Positions 7,066 to 16,013 are shown, counted from the stretch's first letter. The stretch: 64,000 bases of DNA from Oscillospiraceae bacterium (GCA_902764825.1 CACWXL010000007.1:1-64000); one strand, 5' to 3'. The notes: a model not told the origin generated them from the sequence alone. Translations and numbers: made by a program.

Positions 7066-7563
7066 TCAGAAAAGATCGGAAACCGAAGTGATGCCGGCTT
7101 TAGCAAGCAGACTGATGACCAGCATAATGATTCCGGCCATAAGAACGCCGAGAACAACCGCCTTGGTGGTCTTTTTAAGATCGAAGTCGAGCATGGAAGC
7201 TGCAAGAGTTCCTGTCCATGCGCCGGTACCGGGAAGCGGTATTCCTACAAACAGCATCAACGCAATAAATGCGCCGTGCTTCTTGGAATTGGCAGTAAGC
7301 TTCTTTCCTGCCTTCTCGCCCTTCTGGAGGATCCACTTAAAAATACCGCTGCCGTGCTTCCATGTGCTTCCCCAGATAAGGATCTTCCTGGCAAACAGAT
7401 GAATAAACGGAACCGGGAGCATGTTGCCGATAACACAAACTGCGAGAGTAATATATTCGTTCAAACCAAAGGCCGTAACTCCGATCGGAACGGCGCCACG
7501 GAGCTCAATGATCGGAACCATAGAAATAAAAAAGACCAGAATGTATTTAACTATTGTCGGCAT
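7066..7563 (-). CDS. Small multidrug export-like membrane protein (COG2426 type)
   Basis: The 165-residue protein is largely hydrophobic with about four to five membrane segments. PIIELRGAVPIG near the N-terminus, GIPLPGTGAWTG in the middle and a C-terminal VVLGVLMAGIIMLVISL match the Sm_multidrug_ex family, whose transport role is poorly proven. I chose ATG 7563, six bases after GGAGGGAC, over an in-frame ATG seven codons upstream that lacks a ribosome site. It is the last gene of the dinB operon. Confidence 0.78.
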   Translation of the reverse strand: MPTIVKYILVFFISMVPIIELRGAVPIGVTAFGLNEYITLAVCVIGNMLPVPFIHLFARKILIWGSTWKHGSGIFKWILQKGEKAGKKLTANSKKHGAFIALMLFVGIPLPGTGAWTGTLAASMLDFDLKKTTKAVVLGVLMAGIIMLVISLLAKAGITSVSDLF

Positions 7564-7626
7564 AAATGTCCCTCCACACCGCAATAATGTAACACATAAC
7601 GGTCCAAAAAACCAAATTAATTGAAA

Positions 7627-7998
7627 TCAGATTATCTTGCTGCTGTTAAGGAATCCTCTTATCTCGTCTCTCATGTGATACATTTTCTGCACGCTGTTCT
7701 CCAGGAAATAGTAGTGCATTACGTATCCGACAGTAAGTCCGAAGAATATCAGTACCAGGAGTATTCCCGCGATAAGGAACTCCGAAGGAAGTACGAACAG
7801 ACAGTAGATCTCAAAAAGAAGCCATGTGGCAAATGCCAGAGTTACCATGAGATGAATGAGTCTCTCGTGCTGGAAATAAGAGATCTTGGTCTCAAACTCG
7901 GAAAGCATTTCTTTAGTCTTTTCGGCCGGAGCATTCTTCATCTCTTCATCAATATATTTTTGTACGGCATTCATCGTCTCTAAAACATATTTCTTCAT
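7627..7998 (-). CDS. Hypothetical membrane protein with two TM segments
   Basis: The 123-residue protein has a helical charged N-terminal region (AVQKYIDEEMKNAPAEKTKEML), two adjacent hydrophobic segments separated by a short turn (LMVTLAFATWLLFEIYCLFV, then FLIAGILLVLIFFGLTVGYV) and a charged C-terminal tail. The ATG at 7998 overlaps the stop of the upstream radical SAM gene (ATGA) and lies behind GGAGGTTC. I do not recognise a family. Membership of the dinB/radical SAM operon gives no clear job. Confidence 0.7.
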   Translation of the reverse strand: MKKYVLETMNAVQKYIDEEMKNAPAEKTKEMLSEFETKISYFQHERLIHLMVTLAFATWLLFEIYCLFVLPSEFLIAGILLVLIFFGLTVGYVMHYYFLENSVQKMYHMRDEIRGFLNSSKII

Positions 7999-8864
7999 AA
8001 ACCGAACCTCCGGTTGATGTAGTTTACTACCTGCCTCTTGTTTTTTGTCCATTCGGGTGCGATCAGGATCTTCTTGGGACCGTCGCCTGTAAACCTGTGG
8101 ACAACTGCATCTTCAGGCAAAAGCCCTATTGCTTCTTCCACAATATCAAAATACTCCTCCTGACCCAGTATCTCAACTTTATTGTCCCGGTAAAGATCTG
8201 CCAAAGGAGTATTCTCGAGCACATAAAGACAGGTGAACTTATAGCCGTCGCTTCCCGCATCCACTGCTAGTCTTACGGTGTCCATCATCATGTCATGCGT
8301 CTCGCCGGGAAGTCCGAAGATGATATGCGTGATGACGTTTGCACCTATCTCTTTAAGAGACTTTACAGCGTCAGCATATTCGGCCGTCTTATAACAGCGG
8401 TTAATGAATTCCGCCGTCTCATCACTTGCGGTCTGAAGGCCGAGCTCAACAAACAGAGGCATCTTTCTTGCTTGTCCTGCAAGGACTTCCAGTATCTCAG
8501 GGCCAAGGCAGTCAGGTCTTGTCGCAATCGAGACCGCTTCTATGCCAACAGCGGAAGAAGCTTCAGAGAGGGCTTTTTCGAGAACATCAGGAAGACAGTA
8601 TGTATTAGTAAAGCTCTGGAAATAGGCTATGTATCCTGCATTATCTCCGGCCTTAGATCTGACCTGGCTGACCGCTCTTTCTATCTGAGACGATATAGAA
8701 CAGCCGGAAGCGGAGAACTCGCCCGAACCGCCTTCAGAACAGAAGATGCATCCGCCCGTGCCTTTGCTCCCGTCCCTGTTGGGGCAGGTCACATTCATGG
8801 ATATCGATGCTTTGTACATCTTATGTCCGAACGTGTCACGGAAATACTTATTTGCGGTGATCAT
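7995..8864 (-). CDS. TIGR01212-family radical SAM protein
   Basis: The 289-residue protein carries the CxxxxxxxxxCxxC cluster motif of the YhcC/TIGR01212 radical SAM group (CPNRDGSKGTGGCIFC near residue 26) and the downstream VELGLQTASDETAEFINRCY and THIIFGLPGETHDMM segments. The Fe-S cluster would cleave S-adenosylmethionine; the substrate of this group is not established. Length is normal for the family. It overlaps the upstream dinB stop by one base and the downstream membrane gene by four, so the three are one operon. Confidence 0.88.
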   Translation of the reverse strand: MITANKYFRDTFGHKMYKASISMNVTCPNRDGSKGTGGCIFCSEGGSGEFSASGCSISSQIERAVSQVRSKAGDNAGYIAYFQSFTNTYCLPDVLEKALSEASSAVGIEAVSIATRPDCLGPEILEVLAGQARKMPLFVELGLQTASDETAEFINRCYKTAEYADAVKSLKEIGANVITHIIFGLPGETHDMMMDTVRLAVDAGSDGYKFTCLYVLENTPLADLYRDNKVEILGQEEYFDIVEEAIGLLPEDAVVHRFTGDGPKKILIAPEWTKNKRQVVNYINRRFGL

Positions 8865-10108
8865 CAGAAGCCGTCCTCCGGGTGGAAAGGATCCTTAACT
8901 ATATTATCAGCTTTATTCTCTTTTGACGCAGATTCGGCCTCAGCAGCGCTCCTGATCACACCGGTCCCGTAACGCCTGTTTATGTCATCAATAGCCTTGT
9001 TGAGCCGTTCGTCGCGTTCGCTCTTTTGAGCTTCGGCAAAAAGAGACAGCTGTTCACCGCTGTCTGATCTGACGAGCTTGGTGCATCTGACGCCTATGCT
9101 CCTGACACCTTTATTCCAGTCATATGAATTCTTGAAAAGGTCTCTTGCCGCCTGATAGATATCTTTGGCATCATCCGTCGCTCTGTATAAGATCCCTTGC
9201 TTCTCATAGATCCCGAGATCCCTGTCCCTGACGGTTATCTGTACGACGGTGCCTTTAAGACCGTGCCTTCTGAGCCTTGAGGCTACACTCTCGGAAAGCA
9301 TATGTAAAGTCCTCTCTATCTGTCTGTCGGAGGTCATATCTTCTGCCGTCGTAGTGGAATTCCCGACTGATTTTGGGATGCGCTTATAGCCTGATTCCGC
9401 AACCGGCGAATCATCCAGACCGTTGGCATATTCCCACAATCCGACACCGTTCTTACCGAGATAGCGGTTAATGAATTCAACATCAGTCTTTGCGAGATCA
9501 CCTATAGTCTTTACATTGATCTTCGCGAGCTTATCTGCGGTGTGTTTTCCGACAAAAAGGAGATCTGATACGGGCAGTGGCCATATCTTCTCCTGCCAGT
9601 TCTGATCAGTAAAGACAGTCGTGGCGTCGGGCTTCTTATAGTCACTTCCGAGCTTTGCGAAAACCTTGTTAAAGCTGATGCCGACAGAGCATGTAAGCTT
9701 GAACTCCTCTTTAACGCGGTTCCTTATCTCGAGTGCAACCTCTTCTGCCTCATCGTAATCCGAAACGATCCCCGTCATGTCGAGCCAGCACTCATCCAGG
9801 CCGAACGGCTCGACTTTATCCGTATATTCCGAATACATCTCGCGGAGCTTTTTGGAATAGAATTCATACTTCTCATGGTGCGCATCAACGAGCACCAGAT
9901 CGGGACATTTAGCCTGTGCCTGCCAGATGGCTTCTGCAGTCTTGATCCCGTATTTCTTGGCAGGTTCATTCTTGGCAAGGATTATGCCGTGCCTGACCTT
10001 CGCATCACCGGCAACAGCCATCGGAACATTTCTTAATTCCGGCCTCGAGATCATCTCGACCGACGCAAAATAGCAGTTCTGATCTATGTGAAAAATGATG
10101 CGTTTCAT
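8864..10108 (-). CDS. dinB: DNA polymerase IV (Y family)
   Basis: The 414-residue error-prone translesion polymerase opens with IIFHIDQNCYFASVEM, containing the first catalytic Asp, and has the palm motif EPFGLDECWLDMT (Asp-Glu pair). SVGISFNKVFAKLGSDYKKPDATTVF follows, then the little-finger domain. A C-terminal extension past QLSLF is charged. QLSLF itself is the clamp-binding motif. The start context has no strong ribosome site. It leads an operon with radical SAM and membrane genes; no LexA-like box was recognised upstream. Confidence 0.93.
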   Translation of the reverse strand: MKRIIFHIDQNCYFASVEMISRPELRNVPMAVAGDAKVRHGIILAKNEPAKKYGIKTAEAIWQAQAKCPDLVLVDAHHEKYEFYSKKLREMYSEYTDKVEPFGLDECWLDMTGIVSDYDEAEEVALEIRNRVKEEFKLTCSVGISFNKVFAKLGSDYKKPDATTVFTDQNWQEKIWPLPVSDLLFVGKHTADKLAKINVKTIGDLAKTDVEFINRYLGKNGVGLWEYANGLDDSPVAESGYKRIPKSVGNSTTTAEDMTSDRQIERTLHMLSESVASRLRRHGLKGTVVQITVRDRDLGIYEKQGILYRATDDAKDIYQAARDLFKNSYDWNKGVRSIGVRCTKLVRSDSGEQLSLFAEAQKSERDERLNKAIDDINRRYGTGVIRSAAEAESASKENKADNIVKDPFHPEDGF

Positions 10109-10228
10109 GGTTTTTATGATACCATTAACCGAACATATTTTCTATATTTTGAGCAGTTGCACTTATAATTGTCAAATATTATCTGTAACTTATTGCAATT
10201 GACTATATAAAATCGGTTTGATGTGTTG

Positions 10229-10311
10229 TATACTATACTAGTCAAAAATCAAAAAATCACAATTATGTAAAAGAGCAATCCGGTGTCTCGCTCATTGCCG
10301 GTAATTGTGAT
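10229..10311 (+). promoter_or_regulatory. -10 box and long inverted repeat in response regulator leader
   Basis: TATACT at 10229-10234 could serve as -10; the -35 is weak. Downstream, ATCACAATTA (10256-10265) pairs perfectly with TAATTGTGAT (10302-10311), with inner GCAAT/ATTGC. This gives a stable leader hairpin or an operator 38 bases before the start codon. Function not known. Confidence 0.45.
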
Positions 10312-10348
10312 GAAGAAGAACAATAAAAGTAACTGGGGAGGTATTTTA

Positions 10349-11059
10349 ATGGCAAAGCAAAAAGTATTTCTTGTAGATGACGACAGCGACATCTTAGTCC
10401 TTAACCGTGATTTCCTCGAAAGCGAAGGATATGATGTAGTAACAGCAGCTTCCTGTGCAGAAGCACTTGAGAAGATCAAGCTTCACAGTTTCTCATGCAT
10501 CGTATTGGATGTTATGCTTCCTGACGGAAGTGCATTTGATCTTGCACCCAAGATCAAGGAGTATACTGACTGCCCGATCATCTTCCTTACAGCTAAGGAT
10601 CAGCAGGAAGACGTTATCAACGGATTTAAGGTTGGTGCTGATGACTACATCACAAAGCCTTATTCACTTCCTGAGTTAAGCCTCAGAATCAACGTTCACA
10701 TCAAGAGAAACATGAAGAGTGAAGGATTCCTCGTTGAGTATCCGCCGCTCCGCATCAATATCAAGACACGTGAGGTTACTCTCAAGGAGAAGCCTTTACA
10801 TCTTACAAACCGTGAGTTCGACATTCTCTGCCTCCTGGCTGAGACTCCCAACGTCATCGTTCCTTTCACAAGGATCTATTCCCACGTTTGGGGTGACGAT
10901 TCTCCGTGCGACAACCACCTCGTAATGGTTAACATCTCTTACCTCAGAAAGAAGATGGAGAAGATCGCACCTGAGATCACGTTCGTAAAGACTGAGTGGG
11001 GCATCGGTTATTCCTTTGCTTATCCGCCGGTAAAGAACAGCATGAACACACAGTTCTAA
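10349..11059 (+). CDS. OmpR-family response regulator
   Basis: The 236-residue protein has a receiver domain with acidic pocket DDD (residues 10-12), phospho-acceptor Asp54 in IVLDVMLPDG and the conserved FLTAKDQ and KPY segments. A C-terminal winged helix (residues about 140-228, PLHLTNREFDILCLL and MVNISYLRKKME) follows. The ATG at 10349 lies behind GGGGAGG; an upstream in-frame start at 10283 would add 22 residues unlike the family. The histidine kinase gene follows after about 77 bases, so the pair forms a two-component system. The target genes are unknown. Confidence 0.9.
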   Translation: MAKQKVFLVDDDSDILVLNRDFLESEGYDVVTAASCAEALEKIKLHSFSCIVLDVMLPDGSAFDLAPKIKEYTDCPIIFLTAKDQQEDVINGFKVGADDYITKPYSLPELSLRINVHIKRNMKSEGFLVEYPPLRINIKTREVTLKEKPLHLTNREFDILCLLAETPNVIVPFTRIYSHVWGDDSPCDNHLVMVNISYLRKKMEKIAPEITFVKTEWGIGYSFAYPPVKNSMNTQF

Positions 11060-11136
11060 TTTAATAAAATAGTATTTTCTGAACGCGGGGCTTATAATAG
11101 TCCCGCTTCATCATTTTCAGGAAACGAAGAACATAA

Positions 11137-13398
11137 ATGGCACAGTATAAGCACAGCAGATTGGGAAGTCTTAAGTTTCCGGGTTCTGATTCGCGCAACA
11201 GGACCTTCGGCGGTACTATGCTGGCCTTTATTTTCGCGCTCTTACTCGTATTGGTCATTGCAGGAATAATCAGCATCGGTATCACGTACACCACCGATTC
11301 GATACCTGTGTATAACGAGGACAGAGGGACGCTTATATTAAGCGACACTCTCGCCCTGGACGGACCCTACAGCAGTCACGCAACCGGCGGCTGGACATTC
11401 GTTCCGAACATAACGCCTGAGACAGCGAAAGCAAGCCTTGCTCACGCCATGAACACCACTCATGACAGATCTCCTTATTTCTGGCCTTCTTCGGTGCTGA
11501 CCAACCACAGGCCTTATGCAGAAACTGTCGGGATCCGTGATACATGGAAAGGCTGGTTCGACTATAACAACACTGCACAGTGGTTCGAGACAGACAAAGC
11601 ACCCGAATACCAGCACTTCACCGTAGATAACAAGGACTGTTATTCAGCAGCTTACGTCGGCCATTTTGAATGCAGCAAAGAGATCAATGCATTGTCACTG
11701 ACATTCCATAAATATAACGGAACAGCATGGATATTCTGCAACGGCGAATTCATTCAGAAGATCGGAGACAAGACTCCCGTATTCAATCTCAAGGCATTTG
11801 CCGACTACTGCACGCTTATCCCCGAGAACGGAAAACTCGATCTTGTCATCGTTATCACATGCACTCCGCAGGTCTCAAATCCCGGCCTTCTTTCAGAACC
11901 CATCATTGAGACCAGGGTCGCAAACGATGTCCGCACAGTCATTACCGCAGGACACTTTGCCATCGTTACGATGCTCTTCCTCGTAGCCCTCGGCGTCGGC
12001 TCCAACATCATCCTCGGAGCCGTCAAGAACAAGAAGCTCTTCTTCGCATTCTTCGTCAGCTTTGTTTCTATCCTGCTCTACTATCTTGATGACTGCCGTT
12101 TTATTTCCGTCAACAGCCACATCAGAGCAGACATAAGATTCGTTCTTTTGGTAGTGGCTGCTTCAGCTGCCTTTGTAGAGAACACGCAGTTCTTCCAGGG
12201 TTCAAAACCGCAGAAGAAATATATAATGCTTGCCAAAGCACATCATATCGTTCTTACTGTCGGCGTTGCGCTCCTTATCGCCTACTTCATCTGTGATATC
12301 GGCTTCGGAAGGCCTGCGCCCGAGTTCGTGGCACTGCTGTTCTGTGTACTGACAGTCCTTCTCTCGATCTTTATAAATCTTTTCTTCTATAACAAGGAAA
12401 ACCAGAGGATACTTCTCTGGGCGTTGATGTTCAGCCTCATGTTCTTTATCCTCTATCTCTCGATCCTGCTTGACAGCATGATCGTCTATACGATCCCGAC
12501 ATACAGTCTCATCTTCGTCATCTTCACGTTCATAGCAGAGATCTCACTTGTATCTTCATACATTACACAGCAGCGTGAGATCCAGAGAAGCGCCGCCGTA
12601 TTGAAGCGCCAGGTAAGAGAGAAGACAGTCTTCATCTCAGAGATCAACCGCGACCTGGTTCTTACAAATAAGAGACTTATGGAAGGTGAAGCTGCACGTA
12701 AGAACGTCCTGAGCAACGTATCACACGACTTAAGAACGCCTATCACCGCCATCAGAGGTTATGCCGAACTCATGCTCTCCGCACAGGACAACTTAAGCCT
12801 GGAGCAGCGCAATTCCTACTTGAGCAACATCGTCAGAAGATCCGAGCAGATGGAAAGGATCGTCGCAGACATCATGGAACTTACCAGGATGGAATCTTCA
12901 GACTCTGATTTCCACTTCACATCAGTATCCATCTCCGAGATGCTCGACGAACTTGTCGTCATGTATTCAATGGATCTGGAAGATACGGACAAGCACCTCT
13001 CGCTGGATCTCCCTCCGATGGATTCCCTTATCGTAAAGGCAGATCCCGCGAAGTTCTCGCGCGTGTTCGAGAACCTTATCTCCAATGCGATCAACTACAC
13101 CGGGCCTAAAGCCGACATCGTCGTAAAGGCATGGAGATCCGGAGACCTTTCTCATATATCGACGCAGAAGATCCATATCTCCGTGGAAGACAACGGCATC
13201 GGCATTCCTGAACAGGATATCCCGAGGATCTTTGACCGTTTCTACAGAGCGCATAACTCTGGAGTCAACATCAAGGGTACAGGCCTTGGCCTTGCGATCG
13301 TCAAGCTCATCTGCGACAAGCACGATGCAGAGATAAAGGTTACGAGCAAACTCGGCGAAGGAACCACTTTCGAGATAATCATCGGAGCTTCCTATTGA
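11137..13398 (+). CDS. Sensor histidine kinase with large external and polytopic region
   Basis: The 753-residue membrane kinase starts with a basic N-terminus and one TM segment (about residues 25-51). An external domain of about 220 residues follows, then roughly seven TM segments (about 270-480), a layout like 7TMR-DISM sensors. A coiled coil leads to the HisKA domain with SHDLRTPITAIRGY (His530) and a HATPase domain with NLISNAINYTG, DNGIGIPEQDIPRIFDRFYR and GTGLGLAIVKLI. It would sense an extracellular or envelope signal and phosphorylate the adjacent response regulator. A terminator follows. Confidence 0.9.
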   Translation: MAQYKHSRLGSLKFPGSDSRNRTFGGTMLAFIFALLLVLVIAGIISIGITYTTDSIPVYNEDRGTLILSDTLALDGPYSSHATGGWTFVPNITPETAKASLAHAMNTTHDRSPYFWPSSVLTNHRPYAETVGIRDTWKGWFDYNNTAQWFETDKAPEYQHFTVDNKDCYSAAYVGHFECSKEINALSLTFHKYNGTAWIFCNGEFIQKIGDKTPVFNLKAFADYCTLIPENGKLDLVIVITCTPQVSNPGLLSEPIIETRVANDVRTVITAGHFAIVTMLFLVALGVGSNIILGAVKNKKLFFAFFVSFVSILLYYLDDCRFISVNSHIRADIRFVLLVVAASAAFVENTQFFQGSKPQKKYIMLAKAHHIVLTVGVALLIAYFICDIGFGRPAPEFVALLFCVLTVLLSIFINLFFYNKENQRILLWALMFSLMFFILYLSILLDSMIVYTIPTYSLIFVIFTFIAEISLVSSYITQQREIQRSAAVLKRQVREKTVFISEINRDLVLTNKRLMEGEAARKNVLSNVSHDLRTPITAIRGYAELMLSAQDNLSLEQRNSYLSNIVRRSEQMERIVADIMELTRMESSDSDFHFTSVSISEMLDELVVMYSMDLEDTDKHLSLDLPPMDSLIVKADPAKFSRVFENLISNAINYTGPKADIVVKAWRSGDLSHISTQKIHISVEDNGIGIPEQDIPRIFDRFYRAHNSGVNIKGTGLGLAIVKLICDKHDAEIKVTSKLGEGTTFEIIIGASY

Positions 13399-13410
13399 TC
13401 CCCAAACAAA

Positions 13411-13438
13411 AAGAGAGTGCCTTTGAAGACACTCTCTT
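13411..13438. terminator. Terminator between kinase and DUF1858 gene
   Basis: AAGAGAGTG pairs with CACTCTCTT around a ten-base loop. T runs occur on both sides (TTTTC on plus, TTTTTG on minus), so it can stop both converging genes. Confidence 0.75.
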
Positions 13439-13465
13439 CGTTTTCTTAGCGTTGTATCAGTGAGA

Positions 13466-13669
13466 TCAGCCCTTGGACTGGAAGTAGTTGTTGATCTCTT
13501 CTACCAGTGCATCGCAGTCCATGCCGTGAACCATGCAAGCTTCTTCAATGGTCTCTCCTGAAGCAAGTGCACAGCCGAGGCAGTGAAGTCCGGAAGCCAT
13601 AAGGATCGGCGCAATGCCTTCATCCTGCATTACAACATCTCCGATGATCGTATCTTTAGTAACTATCAT
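13466..13669 (-). CDS. DUF1858 domain protein
   Basis: The 67-residue protein is entirely one DUF1858 domain: VTKDTIIGDVV, then SGLHCLGCALASGETIEEAC and HGMDCDALVEEINNYF. The CxxC pair in GLHCLGC is the conserved feature and suggests redox or metal chemistry, though no biochemical role is established. I chose ATG 13669, behind CGGAGG, because the longer frame to 13738 adds residues outside the domain. It stands alone and converges with the kinase gene. Confidence 0.85.
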   Translation of the reverse strand: MIVTKDTIIGDVVMQDEGIAPILMASGLHCLGCALASGETIEEACMVHGMDCDALVEEINNYFQSKG

Positions 13670-13867
13670 ATATATATCCTCCGATTGGTTTTTTGCACAA
13701 CAATAATACACTATCAGTTCAAATAAATCTTGCATCAAAGTGACATTAATTAATAATTGCCATTCTATTCAATTGGTTATTCTTTTCGCGCGCCCGAAAA
13801 CCATAAAACCGATTCCTTCGATTGTCAAATTTTTTCAAACATTTTTGTTATTTTTGCTTGAAAACTA

Positions 13868-13896
13868 TTGACTTCTTTTTTACTTAAATCAATAAT
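13868..13896 (+). promoter_or_regulatory. Sigma-A promoter of HU gene
   Basis: TTGACT at 13868-13873 and AATAAT at 13891-13896 are 17 bases apart, ahead of a 40-base leader and an AGGAGG ribosome site. The surrounding AT-rich tract may act as an UP element. Confidence 0.6.
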
Positions 13897-13948
13897 GAAA
13901 TTACTATAAAATTAAGCCTTTTCAGCGGCTAATACAGGAGGAAACCAC

Positions 13949-14242
13949 ATGAACAAGTCACAGCTTATTGACAAGATCGCAAAAGATGCAGGCCTCAGCA
14001 AAAAGGATGCAGAAGCAGCTCTCAAGGCTACCCTCGGTGCTATTGAAGGTGCTCTCGTAAAGAACGACAAGGTTGTTCTCGTTGGCTTCGGCACATTCAA
14101 GACAAAGAAGCTCGCTGCAAGAAGCGGCCGCAACCCTGCTACAGGCGACAAGATTAAGATCGCTGCATCTACTGTTCCTACATTCAAGGCAGGAAAGTCA
14201 CTCAAGGATAAGGTTAACGCTAAGAAGGGTAAGAAGAAGTAA
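13949..14242 (+). CDS. hup: HU family DNA-binding protein
   Basis: The 97-residue histone-like protein bends and compacts DNA as a dimer. [20 protein letters not shown] opens the helical body, [27 protein letters not shown] covers the DNA-wrapping beta arm including the intercalating proline in RNPATG, and the lysine-rich C-terminus is short. A strong AGGAGG ribosome site, a near-consensus promoter and a terminator immediately after indicate a highly expressed single gene. Confidence 0.96.
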   Translation: MNKSQLIDKIAKDAGLSKKDAEAALKATLGAIEGALVKNDKVVLVGFGTFKTKKLAARSGRNPATGDKIKIAASTVPTFKAGKSLKDKVNAKKGKKK

Positions 14243-14266
14243 TTCTTATATATAACTTGAATTCCT

Positions 14267-14295
14267 AAGGCTCCGTTTCCACGGAGCCTTTTTTA
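14267..14295 (+). terminator. Terminator of HU gene
   Basis: AAGGCTCCG pairs perfectly with CGGAGCCTT around TTTCCA and is followed by TTTTT. Its end touches the 3' end of the converging gene at 14293. Confidence 0.85.
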
Positions 14296-14832
14296 TTCCA
14301 AAGGATCCCTGTAGCCTAATCTTCTCTCGATCCTGGTTCCCATGCATCTTAAGGCCGATCTGCTGCGCATGTCTTTAAGCGCGCTCTTTGATATCGAATA
14401 CCTGACATCCCTCTCGCACTGTTCTATGGAAAGCCCGTATTCCTTGCCCGTCTCACAGTAGATAGCCTTCATGGTCGGCGGAAGCGGGATTCCGTTTATG
14501 TATGAATCGAAAAGGACCCTGTAAAGCAATACCGTTCCAATATGAGACATATCGAATCCGTACTCACGCAGAACGGACTTAACGCACATGTCTATATAAG
14601 CTTCTTCCTTACCCTGCCTGTTCTTCCTGCCCGGAGTTAAGGATGTCACCCTGCCTGCAACCTCATCCCTGTTGCTCCGGCCGTCGACTATGTAATGCGT
14701 TATTCCCTGTTCATCCTCAACGGAAATAAAGCCGCTGTCATTAAGCAATGAATTGATGTTCTCCAGAAGACTCAAATCACTGCATACAACAGACATCTCC
14801 ACCTTGCCTTTTCTGATAGCCGTGTTCTCCAT
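14293..14832 (-). CDS. Spo0A C-terminal-domain-like protein
   Basis: The 179-residue protein lacks a receiver domain. Its C-terminal half (about residues 95-160) resembles the Spo0A effector fold: MKAIYCETGKEYGLSIEQCERDVRYSISKSA aligns by eye with the recognition helix region of Spo0A, and the preceding DMSHIGTVLLYRVLFDSYIN matches its first helices. The N-terminal half has a short alpha/beta segment. It may bind DNA and modulate sporulation-type or developmental genes, which is inference. I chose ATG 14832, nine bases after AGGAGG; the longer frame would start inside that ribosome site. It converges on hup. Confidence 0.62.
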   Translation of the reverse strand: MENTAIRKGKVEMSVVCSDLSLLENINSLLNDSGFISVEDEQGITHYIVDGRSNRDEVAGRVTSLTPGRKNRQGKEEAYIDMCVKSVLREYGFDMSHIGTVLLYRVLFDSYINGIPLPPTMKAIYCETGKEYGLSIEQCERDVRYSISKSALKDMRSRSALRCMGTRIERRLGYRDPLE

Positions 14833-14922
14833 GGTCGCTTCCTCCTTCATGTTTTAATGAAAGTTTACGACCTGAAAACGGGCTTGTGTAAGCAAGTTGA
14901 TCAGAAATGAAAAAAACGGCCC

Positions 14923-14944
14923 GAAAATGAGACTTTTTGGCAAA
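14923..14944. repeat. Copy of intergenic repeat shared with 20.1 kb
   Basis: GAAAATGAGAC followed by TTTTTGGCAAA here matches 20136-20158 apart from a two-base GG insertion and one T. Both lie between genes. Confidence 0.5.
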
Positions 14945-14967
14945 AATTGAGACTAGTCTCAATTTTT
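14942..14967 (-). terminator. 26-bp perfect palindrome / terminator
   Basis: AAAAATTGAGACT is followed directly by AGTCTCAATTTTT. It overlaps the stop codon of the gene at 14967-15401. As RNA it forms a hairpin with T runs on both sides; as DNA it could be a binding site. Confidence 0.6.
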
Positions 14968-15401
14968 TAATTATCTTTCGAAGCGTTTCCGTCTGACCCC
15001 TGATCTGATCCTTCTATCTTCGTAACCTCAACGGTGAAAGAAGAATAAGGCGTGTACTTGACCCTGACGGTATCGCCTTCGACCAGTTTGTTATGCAAAG
15101 GATTCAGATAGTAGTGTTCGTCGTTGATGGAAAAATAATTCTTGGCAAACCCTATCTTCTCAACAGTGCCGGAATTGTAGTAGTAATTGCTGTTGATGAG
15201 GCTGTTGATGTCCATCAGTCTCGGAGCTGTATAGAAAACGATGTAAAGCACTGATGCAAGCGCAAATATGATCGGGAAGAAATAGAAGATGACATGCTTA
15301 GTCTTCTTGGTCTTATTGCGTCCTGCGGCAACACAGGTAAGCAGGACGAAGACGCCCGTGATCACCAGATGCATAGCCAGATTTGCAATAAAATAACGCA
15401 T
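14967..15401 (-). CDS. Hypothetical membrane protein with DUF3592-like tail
   Basis: The 144-residue protein has two TM segments (about residues 5-26 and 37-58) and an external or cytosolic beta-rich part where GTVEKIGFAKNYFSINDEHYYLNPLHN and GDTVRVKYTPYSSFTVEV recall DUF3592-type domains. The C-terminus is polar. It is the last gene of the ligA operon, seven bases after the folate gene. No function is established. Confidence 0.65.
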   Translation of the reverse strand: MRYFIANLAMHLVITGVFVLLTCVAAGRNKTKKTKHVIFYFFPIIFALASVLYIVFYTAPRLMDINSLINSNYYYNSGTVEKIGFAKNYFSINDEHYYLNPLHNKLVEGDTVRVKYTPYSSFTVEVTKIEGSDQGSDGNASKDN

Positions 15402-15408
15402 TTATTTC

Positions 15409-16008
15409 TTACTCCGCATATTCTTCTTCAGGTATCACCGCTATGAAATCAGCGCTGATATCGTGTCCGTCAGACGGCACGTCAGAACATATCTGGAATT
15501 CATAGCAGATCCCCAGAAGATATGGTCTGGCAGAGCCCATGCTGCCTATGTAGCGGTCATAGAAACCGCCGCCGGCACCAAGCCTTGTACCTTCTTCATT
15601 ATATGCAAGCGCCGGCAGCACGACAACATCAATGTCCTTGGGTTCTACCGGAGTCTTGGACGTATCAGGTTCTTTTATTCCAAGTGAGGATACGGTAAAC
15701 TCGCTGTCATCAAGACTTATGCAGTCGCAGAATACCATCCTGTCATTCTCTATTCTCGGGAAACAGCACGTAATGCCCTTGTCCATGAAGAACTTTGCAA
15801 GGCCGTCTACAGGGACCTCACCGTCAAAGGCTCTGTAGAGAGCGATCCTTTTCGCATTCTTAAGAGTCTTCAAAAGCTCCTTGTCACCTATTGCGGAAAT
15901 GAATTCAGGAAGGCTGTTATCTATGGCAGACAAGGTCTTGGAAGAAAGCTCGCGCCTCCTTCTCCTTATCTCTTTTCTGATCTTCTTCTTTTCTTCTTCA
16001 ATATTCAT
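15409..16008 (-). CDS. 5-formyltetrahydrofolate cyclo-ligase
   Basis: The 199-residue enzyme converts 5-formyl-THF and ATP to 5,10-methenyl-THF, returning stored folate to one-carbon metabolism. The N-terminal KKKIRKEIRRRRREL, central basic FPRIEND region and the hallmark GAGGGFYDRYI at about residues 142-152 are present. Length is normal. It lies five bases downstream of ligA in the same operon. Confidence 0.9.
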   Translation of the reverse strand: MNIEEEKKKIRKEIRRRRRELSSKTLSAIDNSLPEFISAIGDKELLKTLKNAKRIALYRAFDGEVPVDGLAKFFMDKGITCCFPRIENDRMVFCDCISLDDSEFTVSSLGIKEPDTSKTPVEPKDIDVVVLPALAYNEEGTRLGAGGGFYDRYIGSMGSARPYLLGICYEFQICSDVPSDGHDISADFIAVIPEEEYAE

Positions 16009-16013
16009 ACGGC

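Noticed and set aside
8295..8972. 225-residue plus-strand frame
   Set aside because: Antisense shadow of the radical SAM and dinB genes.
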